A stretch of 34,450 bases of DNA from an uncultured SAR116 cluster alpha proteobacterium (lineage in GTDB: Bacteria > Pseudomonadota > Alphaproteobacteria > Puniceispirillales > Marisalimonadaceae): NCBI GenBank assembly GCA_902578805.1, contig CACHEH010000012.1, positions 1-34,450 on the forward strand, written 5' to 3'. Below are positions 16,743-24,424 of this stretch, one piece after another. The translations under genes and the position numbers were made by a program. The first letter of the stretch is position 1, and each line of letters starts with the position of its first letter. Below the pieces are notes generated by a model. The model ran no database searches. It saw nothing but the letters and a program-made list of their open reading frames with translations, and was not told the DNA's origin.

Positions 16743-17930
16743 ATGAAAATATCAAATGAAATTATTAATATTTTTCCTGAAATAAAAAAGTGGAGGCATG
16801 AGCTGCATGCACATCCAGAGCTTGGCTATGAGGAGGAGTGGACATCTAATTTTGTTGCCGAGAAACTAGAATCTTTTGGTTTGGAGGTTCACAGGGGTAT
16901 AGCTAAAACAGGTGTTGTTGGAGTTTTAAAGGGAGCTAATGCTAGTTTTGGTGGGGGAGGAAATAAAGCTATCGGATTAAGAGCTGATATGGACGCCTTG
17001 CCAATGACTGAAGAAAATGATTTCTCTTATAAATCAAAGTTTGATGGCCGTATGCATGCATGTGGTCATGACGGTCATACAGCCATGCTGCTTGGAGCAG
17101 CTAAATTATTATCTTCGAAAAAGGATTTTGATGGAACTGTGTATTTTATATTCCAACCTGCAGAAGAAGGTGGAGGTGGTGGACTTGCCATGATAGAGGA
17201 TGGCTTATTTCAACAATTTCCTATGGATAGTGTTTGGGGTATGCACAATTGGCCAGGTATGAGTGAAGGAAGTGTCGCTGTTCATAAAGGATCTGTTATG
17301 GCAGCAGCAGACAAATTTGAAGTTACTATAAATGGAAACGGTGGGCATGCTGCAATGCCTCAAGCAACAAATGATCCAGTTTTAGCTGTTACTGCTATTG
17401 TTCAGGCTGTGCAACAGATAGTTTCTCGAAAACAGAATCCCCTTGATGCAGTTGTGATTTCTGTAACTCAAATTAATGCAGGTTCTGGATTTAACATTAT
17501 ACCACAAAAAGCAAATTTTATTGGTACTATTAGAACTGTTAACACAGATACTAGAATAAATGTTCATAAACAGTTTATAGAAATTTGTGAGGCTACAGCA
17601 ATAGCTTATGGTTGTTCAGCTAATGTATCTGTTATTAAAGGTTATCCTGTAACAATAAATGACATTGAATCTAGTAAAAAAGCAATTAAAGTTTCATCAA
17701 ATTTATTTGGTAAAGATGCGGTTAAAACTAATATGGCACCCTCTATGGGTGCTGAAGATTTCGCTTATATGTTAGAAAAAATTCCTGGATCATACATATG
17801 GTTGGGAGCAGGTGAAGGGAAGTCAGGTTGTATGCTACATAATAGTAAGTATGATTTTAATGACGATATTTTACCTTTAGGTATTGCATATTGGGAACAA
17901 TTAGTTAAATCAGAAATGCCCCTCAGATAA
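16743..17930 (+). CDS. M20-family metal-dependent amidohydrolase (hippurate hydrolase/aminoacylase-like)
   Basis: The 395-residue peptidase M20D-type enzyme cleaves N-acyl amino acids or similar amides in the cytoplasm. Metal-site segments are visible: WRHELHAHPELGYEE at 17-31, GLRADMDALPM at 78-88, ACGHDGHTAMLLGAA with Cys107 and His109, FQPAEEGGGGG, and GMHNWPG. A dimerisation domain with NGNGGHAAMPQ follows, and a final HNSKYDFND carries the last metal ligand. The frame is open from 16683, but AAGGAG starting at 16731 lies seven bases before ATG 16743, and the upstream stretch contains a promoter, so 16743 is chosen. The likely substrate (N-acetyl or N-benzoyl amino acids) is not decided by sequence. 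Confidence 0.9.
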   Translation: MKISNEIINIFPEIKKWRHELHAHPELGYEEEWTSNFVAEKLESFGLEVHRGIAKTGVVGVLKGANASFGGGGNKAIGLRADMDALPMTEENDFSYKSKFDGRMHACGHDGHTAMLLGAAKLLSSKKDFDGTVYFIFQPAEEGGGGGLAMIEDGLFQQFPMDSVWGMHNWPGMSEGSVAVHKGSVMAAADKFEVTINGNGGHAAMPQATNDPVLAVTAIVQAVQQIVSRKQNPLDAVVISVTQINAGSGFNIIPQKANFIGTIRTVNTDTRINVHKQFIEICEATAIAYGCSANVSVIKGYPVTINDIESSKKAIKVSSNLFGKDAVKTNMAPSMGAEDFAYMLEKIPGSYIWLGAGEGKSGCMLHNSKYDFNDDILPLGIAYWEQLVKSEMPLR

Positions 17931-17971
17931 TATTGGTAGACTTGTTTTTAATTTACTAATATATATGTAAT

Positions 17972-18232
17972 ATGAAAAATACTTTATTTTTAATTATTCT
18001 AGCTATATCTACTGTGATATTAATAACAATATTTGCAATTAATTTATGGTTACAAATGTCAGACGTTACAATTAGTTATAATGGGAAAATAGCAATCTTT
18101 GTTGGTGCTTTTTTTACTATTTTGTTAGGTTCTGGCCTAATGTCTTTAGCCTATTTTTCGTCTAAAAATGGTTTTGATGAGCAAGTCGATCATGATTTAG
18201 ACAGTTTAATTGAAAAATTGAAAGATCGTTAA
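17972..18232 (+). CDS. Small two-helix membrane protein of unknown function
   Basis: The 86-residue protein has a first hydrophobic helix at about 4-27 (FLIILAISTVILITIFAI), a short loop with DVTISYNGK, a second helix at about 39-62 (IAIFVGAFFTILLGSGLMSLAYF), and an acidic hydrophilic tail DEQVDHDLDSLIEKL. Both ends are predicted cytoplasmic. It lies 41 bases after the M20 gene and before a terminator-like hairpin, so it is probably cotranscribed with M20. I recognise no family. The first helix could instead be an uncleaved signal anchor. Confidence 0.62.
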   Translation: MKNTLFLIILAISTVILITIFAINLWLQMSDVTISYNGKIAIFVGAFFTILLGSGLMSLAYFSSKNGFDEQVDHDLDSLIEKLKDR

Positions 18233-18238
18233 TATTCC

Positions 18239-18269
18239 AATAGATTTTAAACCTCTTCATCTATTTTTT
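18239..18269 (+). terminator. Rho-independent terminator candidate after the small membrane protein
   Basis: AATAGAT (18239-18245) pairs with ATCTATT (18259-18265) around a 13-base loop, followed by a T run to 18269. It begins seven bases after the stop of the membrane-protein gene and separates that unit from the SOS-controlled umuDC. Confidence 0.45.
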
Positions 18270-18327
18270 ATTATAATTTTTATTTAATTTTATTTTTAAT
18301 AGTTGACTTTTTATTGGATTTGTATAA

Positions 18328-18342
18328 GAACAAAACATGAAC
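18328..18342 (+). promoter_or_regulatory. LexA (SOS) box of the alphaproteobacterial type, upstream of umuD
   Basis: GAAC at 18328-18331 and GAAC at 18339-18342 are separated by exactly seven bases. This is the reverse complement of GTTC-N7-GTTC, the direct-repeat LexA operator known from Alphaproteobacteria. TATAAG at 18323-18328 overlaps its left half as a plausible -10, so LexA binding would block initiation. The box ends 20 bases before the umuD ATG (18363). Confidence 0.75.
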
Positions 18343-18362
18343 AAAATATTTGGAATGATATA

Positions 18363-18851
18363 ATGATTAATTTAAATTTGGAAGTAACTAAAAGAATTTT
18401 AGCCCAAAATGGACACTATAAGATGTTAGACAAATTAGAAGTATTTAGGCCATGTTTAGATCGCCCTCAAAATTTTCCTCTTTATAGCTCCAAAGTATCA
18501 GCCGGCTTTCCTTCTCCTGCGGATGATAACCTAGAGAAGAGTTTAGATTTAAATAGTCATTTAATCAAACGTCCCGCTGCAACATTTTTTGTTCGTGTTA
18601 ACGGTGACTCAATGATTAATGCTGGTATAAGTGATAATGATATCTTGGTTGTTGACAGGAGTATTAAACCTTCACATGGAAAAGTGATTATAGCTGTCTT
18701 GGATGGACAAATGACAGTTAAAAGACTATATAAGCGATCTGGAAAAATAATATTGATGCCAGAGAATAATTTATATAAACCAATTGAAATTGAAGACCAT
18801 ATGAATATGGAAATTTGGGGGGTAGTGACTAGTTCGGTTCATTTTTTGTAA
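18363..18851 (+). CDS. umuD: UmuD-like SOS mutagenesis protein (self-cleaving, DNA polymerase V accessory)
   Basis: The 162-residue LexA/UmuD-type S24 protein has a cleavage site Ala47-Gly48 in SAGFPSPADD, nucleophile Ser83 in NGDSMINAGISD and Lys120 in GQMTVKRL. After RecA-aided self-cleavage, UmuD' dimers join UmuC as DNA polymerase V. The frame extends back to TTG 18303, but that would cover the LexA box. ATG 18363 has GGA eight bases upstream and is chosen. A second ATG at 18423 would give a 142-residue protein closer to E. coli UmuD (139) but lacks a good ribosome site. The stop is one base before the umuC ATG, so translation is coupled. Confidence 0.93.
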   Translation: MINLNLEVTKRILAQNGHYKMLDKLEVFRPCLDRPQNFPLYSSKVSAGFPSPADDNLEKSLDLNSHLIKRPAATFFVRVNGDSMINAGISDNDILVVDRSIKPSHGKVIIAVLDGQMTVKRLYKRSGKIILMPENNLYKPIEIEDHMNMEIWGVVTSSVHFL

Positions 18852-18852
18852 T

Positions 18853-20175
18853 ATGTATGGACTAGTTGACTGTAACAATTTTTATGTTTCTTGCGAAAGA
18901 GTTTTTAATCCCTTATTGAGAAATAAGCCAGTTGTAGTGTTATCTAATAATGATGGGTGTATCATTGCTAGATCTAATGAAGCAAAATCTTTAGGAATAC
19001 CAATGGGGGCCCCATTACACCTATACAAAACACTAATAGAGAAGAATAAAATATTCATATATTCCTCAAACTATACTTTGTATGGAGATATGTCTTCTAG
19101 GGTAATGAGCTCATTAAATTATTTTGTACCTGATATGGAAATATATTCTATTGATGAAGCATTCCTTGATTTAAGAAAATTTAATGAAAAAACTATTTCT
19201 GACAAAATGTTTGAAATTAGACAATTTGTTTATCAGTGGACGGGTATACCCGTTTCAATTGGAGTAGGGCCTACTAAAACATTAGCAAAATTAGCAAATA
19301 AAATGGCTAAGAAACATTCGCCCAAGGGTGTGTATGTTTTAACAATGTCTGAACATTTAAGAAATATACTAAGTGAGATTAAATTAGAAGATATTTGGGG
19401 GATCTCTAAAGGATGGGCAAATCGCTTAAAATCGATAGGAATTAATAATCCGTTCGAGTTACAGCAATCAGATCCTCGTCAGATCAGAAAATTAGTATCA
19501 GTTGTAGGTGAACGTATGGTTTATGAATTAAGAGGAAATTCTTGTCTTTCTCTAGAGAATATAGTGGATAAAAAATCTATTACTGTTTCTAGATCTTTTG
19601 GCCATATGATTGATGATAAATATAATCTCAAACAAGCATTAGCAAACCATGTAGCAAGAGCAGCTGAGAAGCTTAGAAGTCAAGACAGCTTATGTGGTGA
19701 AATTTGTGTTTTTATTAATACCAATCGTTTTAGAAAAAAGGATTTACAATATAATAATAGTGGAATATTACCCTTTGATGATCTAACAGATAATACAAAT
19801 ATTATAATGAAAAAAGCGTTTAAGGTGTTAGACAGACTTTATCGTCCAAACTATAATTATAAGAAAATTGGAGTCATATTACTTGATTTAAAACAAAGAA
19901 AAAAAGACGTCACAAATAATGATTATATTATTCAGGATAACTTGTTTACATATAATAAAAATCATAAAAATATTGCTAATACATCTGATATTCACATGAA
20001 AATATTAGATGATATAAATACTAAAATGGGGAAAATGACATTATTTTATGGTTCTCAAGGGGTAGTAAAACACTCAGAAAGAAAGCAAATAGAAAAGGAT
20101 AAATGGAGAATGCGATCTTTTTATAGATCTCCTTTTTATACTACAAATTGGGCTGACATATTAAGAGTATCCTAA
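18853..20175 (+). CDS. umuC: UmuC, catalytic subunit of error-prone DNA polymerase V (Y family)
   Basis: The 440-residue protein has metal-binding Asp6 in VDCNNFYVSCERVF and the catalytic pair Asp101-Glu102 in YSIDEAFLDL, the same numbers as in E. coli UmuC. The VVLSNNDGCIIARSNEAK fingers motif, the PVSIGVGPTKTLAKLANKMAK palm segment and the UmuC-type C-terminal region are present. Length is close to E. coli UmuC (422). It copies past DNA lesions when bound to UmuD'. It forms a two-gene SOS operon with umuD and ends 13 bases from the convergent dacA-like stop. Confidence 0.96.
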   Translation: MYGLVDCNNFYVSCERVFNPLLRNKPVVVLSNNDGCIIARSNEAKSLGIPMGAPLHLYKTLIEKNKIFIYSSNYTLYGDMSSRVMSSLNYFVPDMEIYSIDEAFLDLRKFNEKTISDKMFEIRQFVYQWTGIPVSIGVGPTKTLAKLANKMAKKHSPKGVYVLTMSEHLRNILSEIKLEDIWGISKGWANRLKSIGINNPFELQQSDPRQIRKLVSVVGERMVYELRGNSCLSLENIVDKKSITVSRSFGHMIDDKYNLKQALANHVARAAEKLRSQDSLCGEICVFINTNRFRKKDLQYNNSGILPFDDLTDNTNIIMKKAFKVLDRLYRPNYNYKKIGVILLDLKQRKKDVTNNDYIIQDNLFTYNKNHKNIANTSDIHMKILDDINTKMGKMTLFYGSQGVVKHSERKQIEKDKWRMRSFYRSPFYTTNWADILRVS

Positions 20176-20188
20176 AGAAGTATTTGCA

Positions 20189-21397
20189 CTAGGATTTATT
20201 ATTTGAAGGTAGTGGAATACAACTCAGACCAGAAGACCAAAGTTCTGCACAAACTGAGCGTGCTTGATTTTCCGCAAGTTCGATAAAACGAACTCTCCAC
20301 AAATATTCTAGATTATTATTTGAATTGTTAGTTTTAGTTATTTTACTCAATGAAGCAGGTAAATTACCAAGTTGTTCTGGAACAATATTTCTGGCATTAC
20401 GAGCTGCTTTATGAGCATTTAATCTATTCTTGAAAGCACCAATTTGCACAAACCAGTCATCTTGAACGTTTTCAGAGTATAGAGTTTTGTTAGTTTTAGG
20501 TGGTATTTTAAAACTTTTTACATTTTTTTCTGCAACAATAATTTTAGGACGAACTTTAGGCATTTCTGAAGGTTTTGCTATTCTAACAAGCGGTTTAGAA
20601 GGACTAGTTTTAAAGTATTTATTTAATAAACTTATCATATGTTTATCACGTGATCTGGCCTTTTTCCCACCAAAAACAACACCAATAATTCTTTGTCCGT
20701 TTCTTTCAACCGAAGCGACAAGATTAAATCCAGAGGCATTTGTATAACCAGTCTTAATACCGTCCGTTCCAGAGTAGCTACTTAGCAGATTATTATGATT
20801 GGTATATTTGATTCCTTTATAAACAAAAGATTTAGTTTTGAATAATTTAAAAAAAATAGGGTGGTTTTTTCTAATAGCTATTCCCAGGATTGCCATATCT
20901 CTGGCTGTAGATAATTGTCCCCTATTAGGTAAACCTGAAGCATTTTTGAAGGTTGTACGTGTCATACCCAATTTTCTAGCTTTCCTTGTCATTAGTCTAG
21001 CAAAACTTCTTTCAGATTTTCCAAGGTTTTCAGCAACAACTGTTGCTACATCATTGGCTGATTTAGTAATTAAAGCCAAAATAGCATTTTTAACTGTAAT
21101 ATTAGAACCAGCAGAAAGATTTAATTTAGATGGTGGTTGTCTAGCTGCACGTTTGGAAATCTTAAACTTAGTATTCATAGAAATTTTTTTGTTTTTTAAA
21201 GAATCAAATACCATGTACAAAGTCATAATTTTTGTTAAAGAGGCAGGGTAGTTTCGTGTATCTGCATTAGTATTATGGTAAATACGTTTAGTATTCTCAT
21301 TTATGATAAAAGAGGCATACTTAGCTTTAGCAGATGGAGCTATGGTGATAAAAAATAAAATAAATACAGAATTTAAAATTAATTTTATTAAACGCAT
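20189..21397 (-). CDS. dacA: D-alanyl-D-alanine carboxypeptidase (PBP5/6 type) with C-terminal SPOR domain
   Basis: The 402-residue periplasmic enzyme trims D-Ala from peptidoglycan pentapeptides. Chosen from ATG 21397, it begins with a signal peptide (MRLIKLILNSVFILFFITIA, cleavage near AKA). Catalytic motifs are Ser53-Leu-Thr-Lys56, Ser113-Ala-Asn115 and Lys215-Thr-Gly217. The C-terminal WFVQIGAFKNRLNAHKAA through LWRVRF is a SPOR domain that binds denuded glycan at division sites. The frame opens back to 21463, but that adds 22 polar residues before the signal peptide, so the internal Met is preferred despite lacking a clear ribosome site. SPOR fusion is common in alphaproteobacterial DacA homologues. 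Confidence 0.92.
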   Translation of the reverse strand: MRLIKLILNSVFILFFITIAPSAKAKYASFIINENTKRIYHNTNADTRNYPASLTKIMTLYMVFDSLKNKKISMNTKFKISKRAARQPPSKLNLSAGSNITVKNAILALITKSANDVATVVAENLGKSERSFARLMTRKARKLGMTRTTFKNASGLPNRGQLSTARDMAILGIAIRKNHPIFFKLFKTKSFVYKGIKYTNHNNLLSSYSGTDGIKTGYTNASGFNLVASVERNGQRIIGVVFGGKKARSRDKHMISLLNKYFKTSPSKPLVRIAKPSEMPKVRPKIIVAEKNVKSFKIPPKTNKTLYSENVQDDWFVQIGAFKNRLNAHKAARNARNIVPEQLGNLPASLSKITKTNNSNNNLEYLWRVRFIELAENQARSVCAELWSSGLSCIPLPSNNKS

Positions 21398-21463
21398 TGA
21401 ATAGTTTTTTTGAAACAAAAAGATTTTCTGACAATTTGACATCTTAGTACAATTTTTAAGCAA

Positions 21464-21638
21464 TTTTTAATCCAAAAAAATTAATTTAAAGATTTTTATT
21501 AGCGTAAAAGTTAAAAAATTATAATCTGAAAATCAAAAGAAACACATCATTTAGATTATTTTTCAAATAAAACACTATATTTAGTATAGATTACAAGCAA
21601 CAATTATGAAAGAGTGTATTAAAAAAAATTAACTTAAA
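21464..21638. other. AT-rich divergent intergenic region between dacA-like gene and clpS
   Basis: Together with the clpS leader to 21773 this is a stretch of more than 300 bases without a convincing gene. It holds an imperfect inverted repeat, ACTATATTTAGT, around 21574-21585; the reverse strand of the same area reads TATACT and could be a -10 box for the dacA-like gene. The right part carries the heat-shock-type promoter listed separately. I see no RNA gene. Confidence 0.5.
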
Positions 21639-21667
21639 CTTGTCGAACCTATCCTTCGTTCTTATAT
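21639..21667 (+). promoter_or_regulatory. Heat-shock (RpoH/sigma-32) type promoter for clpS-clpA
   Basis: CTTG at 21639-21642, then exactly 18 bases, then CTTATAT at 21661-21667. This agrees at every defined position with the alphaproteobacterial RpoH consensus CTTG-N17/18-CYTATNT. Transcription would start near 21674, about 100 bases before the clpS ATG. Control of a Clp unfoldase by RpoH is biologically expected. Confidence 0.65.
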
Positions 21668-21773
21668 TATTAAAGTAAATTACATCAAAAAAGGAATACT
21701 AAAGAAGTTGTTCAATAATAGAAAATATATAAATTTCGAGGATCTTGATCTAAATATTATACCTACAATCACT

Positions 21774-22097
21774 ATGAGTGAAGATAAAGACAATAAGGAT
21801 GATGTTGAAGGAAACGTAAAATTAGCCGTAAAGCCAAAAACAAAGACTCCACCACTATATAGGGTATTAATGATGAATGATGATTATACTCCAATGGAGT
21901 TTGTTATAGAAGTACTTGAAAAATTTTTTCAGAAAAATAGAGAAGAGGCAACACAAATAATGCTTCATGTTCATCAACGTGGAGTTGGTGTTTGTGGAAT
22001 TTATGCATATGATTTAGCAGAAACAAAAGCGATGCAAGTAATGAACTATGCCCGTAAATATGAGCATCCTTTACAAGTTCAATTAGAAAAGGAATAA
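21774..22097 (+). CDS. clpS: ATP-dependent Clp protease adaptor ClpS
   Basis: The 107-residue adaptor binds N-terminal Leu, Phe, Tyr or Trp degrons and hands them to ClpA. The core [16 protein letters not shown] contains the Asn-Asp-Asp residues that grip the amino terminus, and [15 protein letters not shown] holds the pocket His. The N-terminal 30 residues are a flexible acidic/Lys-rich tail. ATG 21774 gives normal family length but lacks a near ribosome site. An in-frame TTG at 21708, 12 bases after AAGGA, would add 22 residues and cannot be ruled out. It is followed after two bases by clpA. Confidence 0.95.
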   Translation: MSEDKDNKDDVEGNVKLAVKPKTKTPPLYRVLMMNDDYTPMEFVIEVLEKFFQKNREEATQIMLHVHQRGVGVCGIYAYDLAETKAMQVMNYARKYEHPLQVQLEKE

Positions 22098-22099
22098 CT

Positions 22100-24424
22100 A
22101 TGCTATCTAAATCCTTAGAAGAAACACTTAGACGAGCGATGACAAATGCTTCATCATTAAAGCATGAGTTTGCAACATTAGAGCACTTGCTTTCTGCTTT
22201 GTTAAAAGATCAAGACGCTATCGAAGTCTTAAAAGCATGTTCAGTGAATGTAAAATTATTAGAAGAAGACTTAGATAGATATTTAAAAGAAGAATTGAAG
22301 GCAATTGTTACATCAGATAAAGAAGCAGACACTCAACCAACAGCAGGTTTTCAAAGAGTTGTTCAAAGAGCTGTAATTCATACTCAATCCTCAGGCAGAA
22401 GCGAAGCAACAGGAGCAAATATCTTAGTAGCTATATTTTCTGAAAGAGATTGTTATGCAGTTTACCTACTTCAGAAGCAAGATATGAAACGTCTTGATGC
22501 AGTTAGTTTTATAAGTCATGGTTTGGCAAAAGATCCAAATTATTCAAAATCTACCACACCTTCTGGAACTGATAACGAAATTGAAGATGCCGATAATAAA
22601 AAATCTGAAAAAGCTCTTGATAAATATGCAGATAATTTAAACGAGAAAGCAGCGGAAGGCAAGGTTGACCCTCTAATAGGTAGACAATCTGAGCTAGATA
22701 GGACTATTCAAGTTTTATGTAGAAGAACAAAAAATAATCCTTTATTAGTGGGTGACCCTGGCGTAGGAAAAACTGCAATAGCAGAAGGCTTAGCTGATAA
22801 AGTTGTAAATGGCAATGTCCCTGAAGTTTTATTAAATTCAGAAATTTATGCATTAGACATGGGCGCTTTGTTAGCAGGTACAAGATACAGGGGTGATTTT
22901 GAAGAGCGTTTGAAGGCTGTAATGAAAGAGATTGAACAGAATGAAAATGCTATATTATTTATTGACGAAATTCATACCATAATCGGGGCTGGAGCAACTA
23001 GTGGTGGAGCTATGGATGCATCTAATTTACTAAAACCAGCACTTCAAAATGGGTCATTAAAATGTATAGGCTCAACAACTTATAAAGAATATAGAGGATA
23101 TTTTGATAAAGATAGAGCATTAGTAAGACGTTTTCAAAAAATTGATGTTCCAGAGCCAAATGTTGAAGATACTGTAAAAATCTTAATGGGTTTGAAATCT
23201 CGTTATGAAAAACATCATAATTTAAAATTCACAAATATTGCAATTAAAACAGCTGTTGAACTATCTGCTAGATACATAAATGATAGAAAATTACCTGATA
23301 AAGCTATTGACGTAATAGATGAGACTGCTGCAGCTCAAATGTTGAAAAACAAGTCAAAAAGAAAGAGAATTATCGGTAAGGTTGAGATTGAAGAAACTAT
23401 TGCGTTAATTGCAAGGATACCACCTAGAAATGTTTCTACAGACGATAGAAAAGCTCTTTCAAAGTTAGAAGATGATTTAAAAAGAATGGTTTATGGACAG
23501 GATAAAGCTGTTTCTGAGTTAGTTTCAAGTATAAAATTATCTAGAGCTGGTTTGAGAGAAGGTGAAAAACCTGTAGGTTGTTACTTGTTTTCTGGACCAA
23601 CGGGTGTTGGAAAAACTGAGGTTGCTAAACAGTTAGCTGAAGCTACTGGAGTTAAACTTATAAGGTTTGATATGTCAGAATATATGGAAAGACATACTGT
23701 CTCAAGGTTAATCGGAGCTCCTCCAGGTTATGTTGGTTTTGATCAAGGTGGCCTTTTAACTGATGCTGTTGATCAAAATCCTCATTCAGTATTATTATTA
23801 GATGAGATAGAAAAAGCACATCCAGATTTATTTAATTTACTTCTTCAAGTAATGGATCATGGTAAATTAACAGACAATAATGGTAAGTCTGTAGATTTTA
23901 GAAATACTATTTTAATCATGACTACGAATGCAGGAGCACAAGAGCTTTCAAAAGCAGCAATAGGATTTAATCAAGAAAATCGTGAAGGTGCGGATAGTGA
24001 AGCAATTGACAAGTTATTTGCACCAGAATTTCGAAACAGATTAGATGCCATAATTCCTTTTGGATACTTACCACTAGAAGTTGTTAGAATGGTTGTTGAT
24101 AAATTTATAATGCAATTAGAAGCACAACTTTCTGAAAAAGGTGTATCTGTAGTGTTAACTGATAAAGCTAGAGACTGGCTGGCAACAAAAGGATACGATA
24201 AAATTTTTGGTGCCAGACCGTTAGGAAGAGTGATCCAAGAACATATAAAAAAGCCTTTGGCGGAAGAACTATTATTTGGAAGATTAGTTGATGGTGGAGT
24301 TGTTAATGTTGATTTATCAAAAGATAAATTAACATTAAAAACAGAAAGTGCAGCTAGTAAAGACAAAAATAAAAAGATTATAGAACCAAAAAATAAAAGT
24401 AAGGATGCTGCGGAGTTAAATTAA
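22100..24424 (+). CDS. clpA: ATP-dependent Clp protease ATP-binding subunit ClpA
   Basis: The 774-residue double-AAA+ unfoldase feeds substrates into ClpP. It has an N-domain at 1-145 (ClpS-binding), a first AAA module with Walker A GDPGVGKT at 218-225, and a second with GPTGVGKT near 498-505. The IGF loop (AAIGFNQENREG) is the ClpP-docking loop. No long middle coiled coil is present, which separates it from ClpB. The acidic/Lys-rich last 25 residues are low-complexity. The start overlaps the ribosome site in the clpS end (GGAA), so translation is coupled. The last four bases overlap the convergent COG3146 gene. Confidence 0.97.
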   Translation: MLSKSLEETLRRAMTNASSLKHEFATLEHLLSALLKDQDAIEVLKACSVNVKLLEEDLDRYLKEELKAIVTSDKEADTQPTAGFQRVVQRAVIHTQSSGRSEATGANILVAIFSERDCYAVYLLQKQDMKRLDAVSFISHGLAKDPNYSKSTTPSGTDNEIEDADNKKSEKALDKYADNLNEKAAEGKVDPLIGRQSELDRTIQVLCRRTKNNPLLVGDPGVGKTAIAEGLADKVVNGNVPEVLLNSEIYALDMGALLAGTRYRGDFEERLKAVMKEIEQNENAILFIDEIHTIIGAGATSGGAMDASNLLKPALQNGSLKCIGSTTYKEYRGYFDKDRALVRRFQKIDVPEPNVEDTVKILMGLKSRYEKHHNLKFTNIAIKTAVELSARYINDRKLPDKAIDVIDETAAAQMLKNKSKRKRIIGKVEIEETIALIARIPPRNVSTDDRKALSKLEDDLKRMVYGQDKAVSELVSSIKLSRAGLREGEKPVGCYLFSGPTGVGKTEVAKQLAEATGVKLIRFDMSEYMERHTVSRLIGAPPGYVGFDQGGLLTDAVDQNPHSVLLLDEIEKAHPDLFNLLLQVMDHGKLTDNNGKSVDFRNTILIMTTNAGAQELSKAAIGFNQENREGADSEAIDKLFAPEFRNRLDAIIPFGYLPLEVVRMVVDKFIMQLEAQLSEKGVSVVLTDKARDWLATKGYDKIFGARPLGRVIQEHIKKPLAEELLFGRLVDGGVVNVDLSKDKLTLKTESAASKDKNKKIIEPKNKSKDAAELN

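Noticed and set aside
18303-18362. N-terminal extension of umuD from TTG 18303
   Set aside because: It would place the LexA box and the promoter inside the coding region and adds residues with no similarity to UmuD proteins.
21571-21589. ACACTATATTTAGTAT in the dacA-clpS gap resembles half of a NrdR operator pair
   Set aside because: Only one site, no second box at the usual spacing, and it is not next to any ribonucleotide reductase gene; AT-rich sequence makes such matches common.
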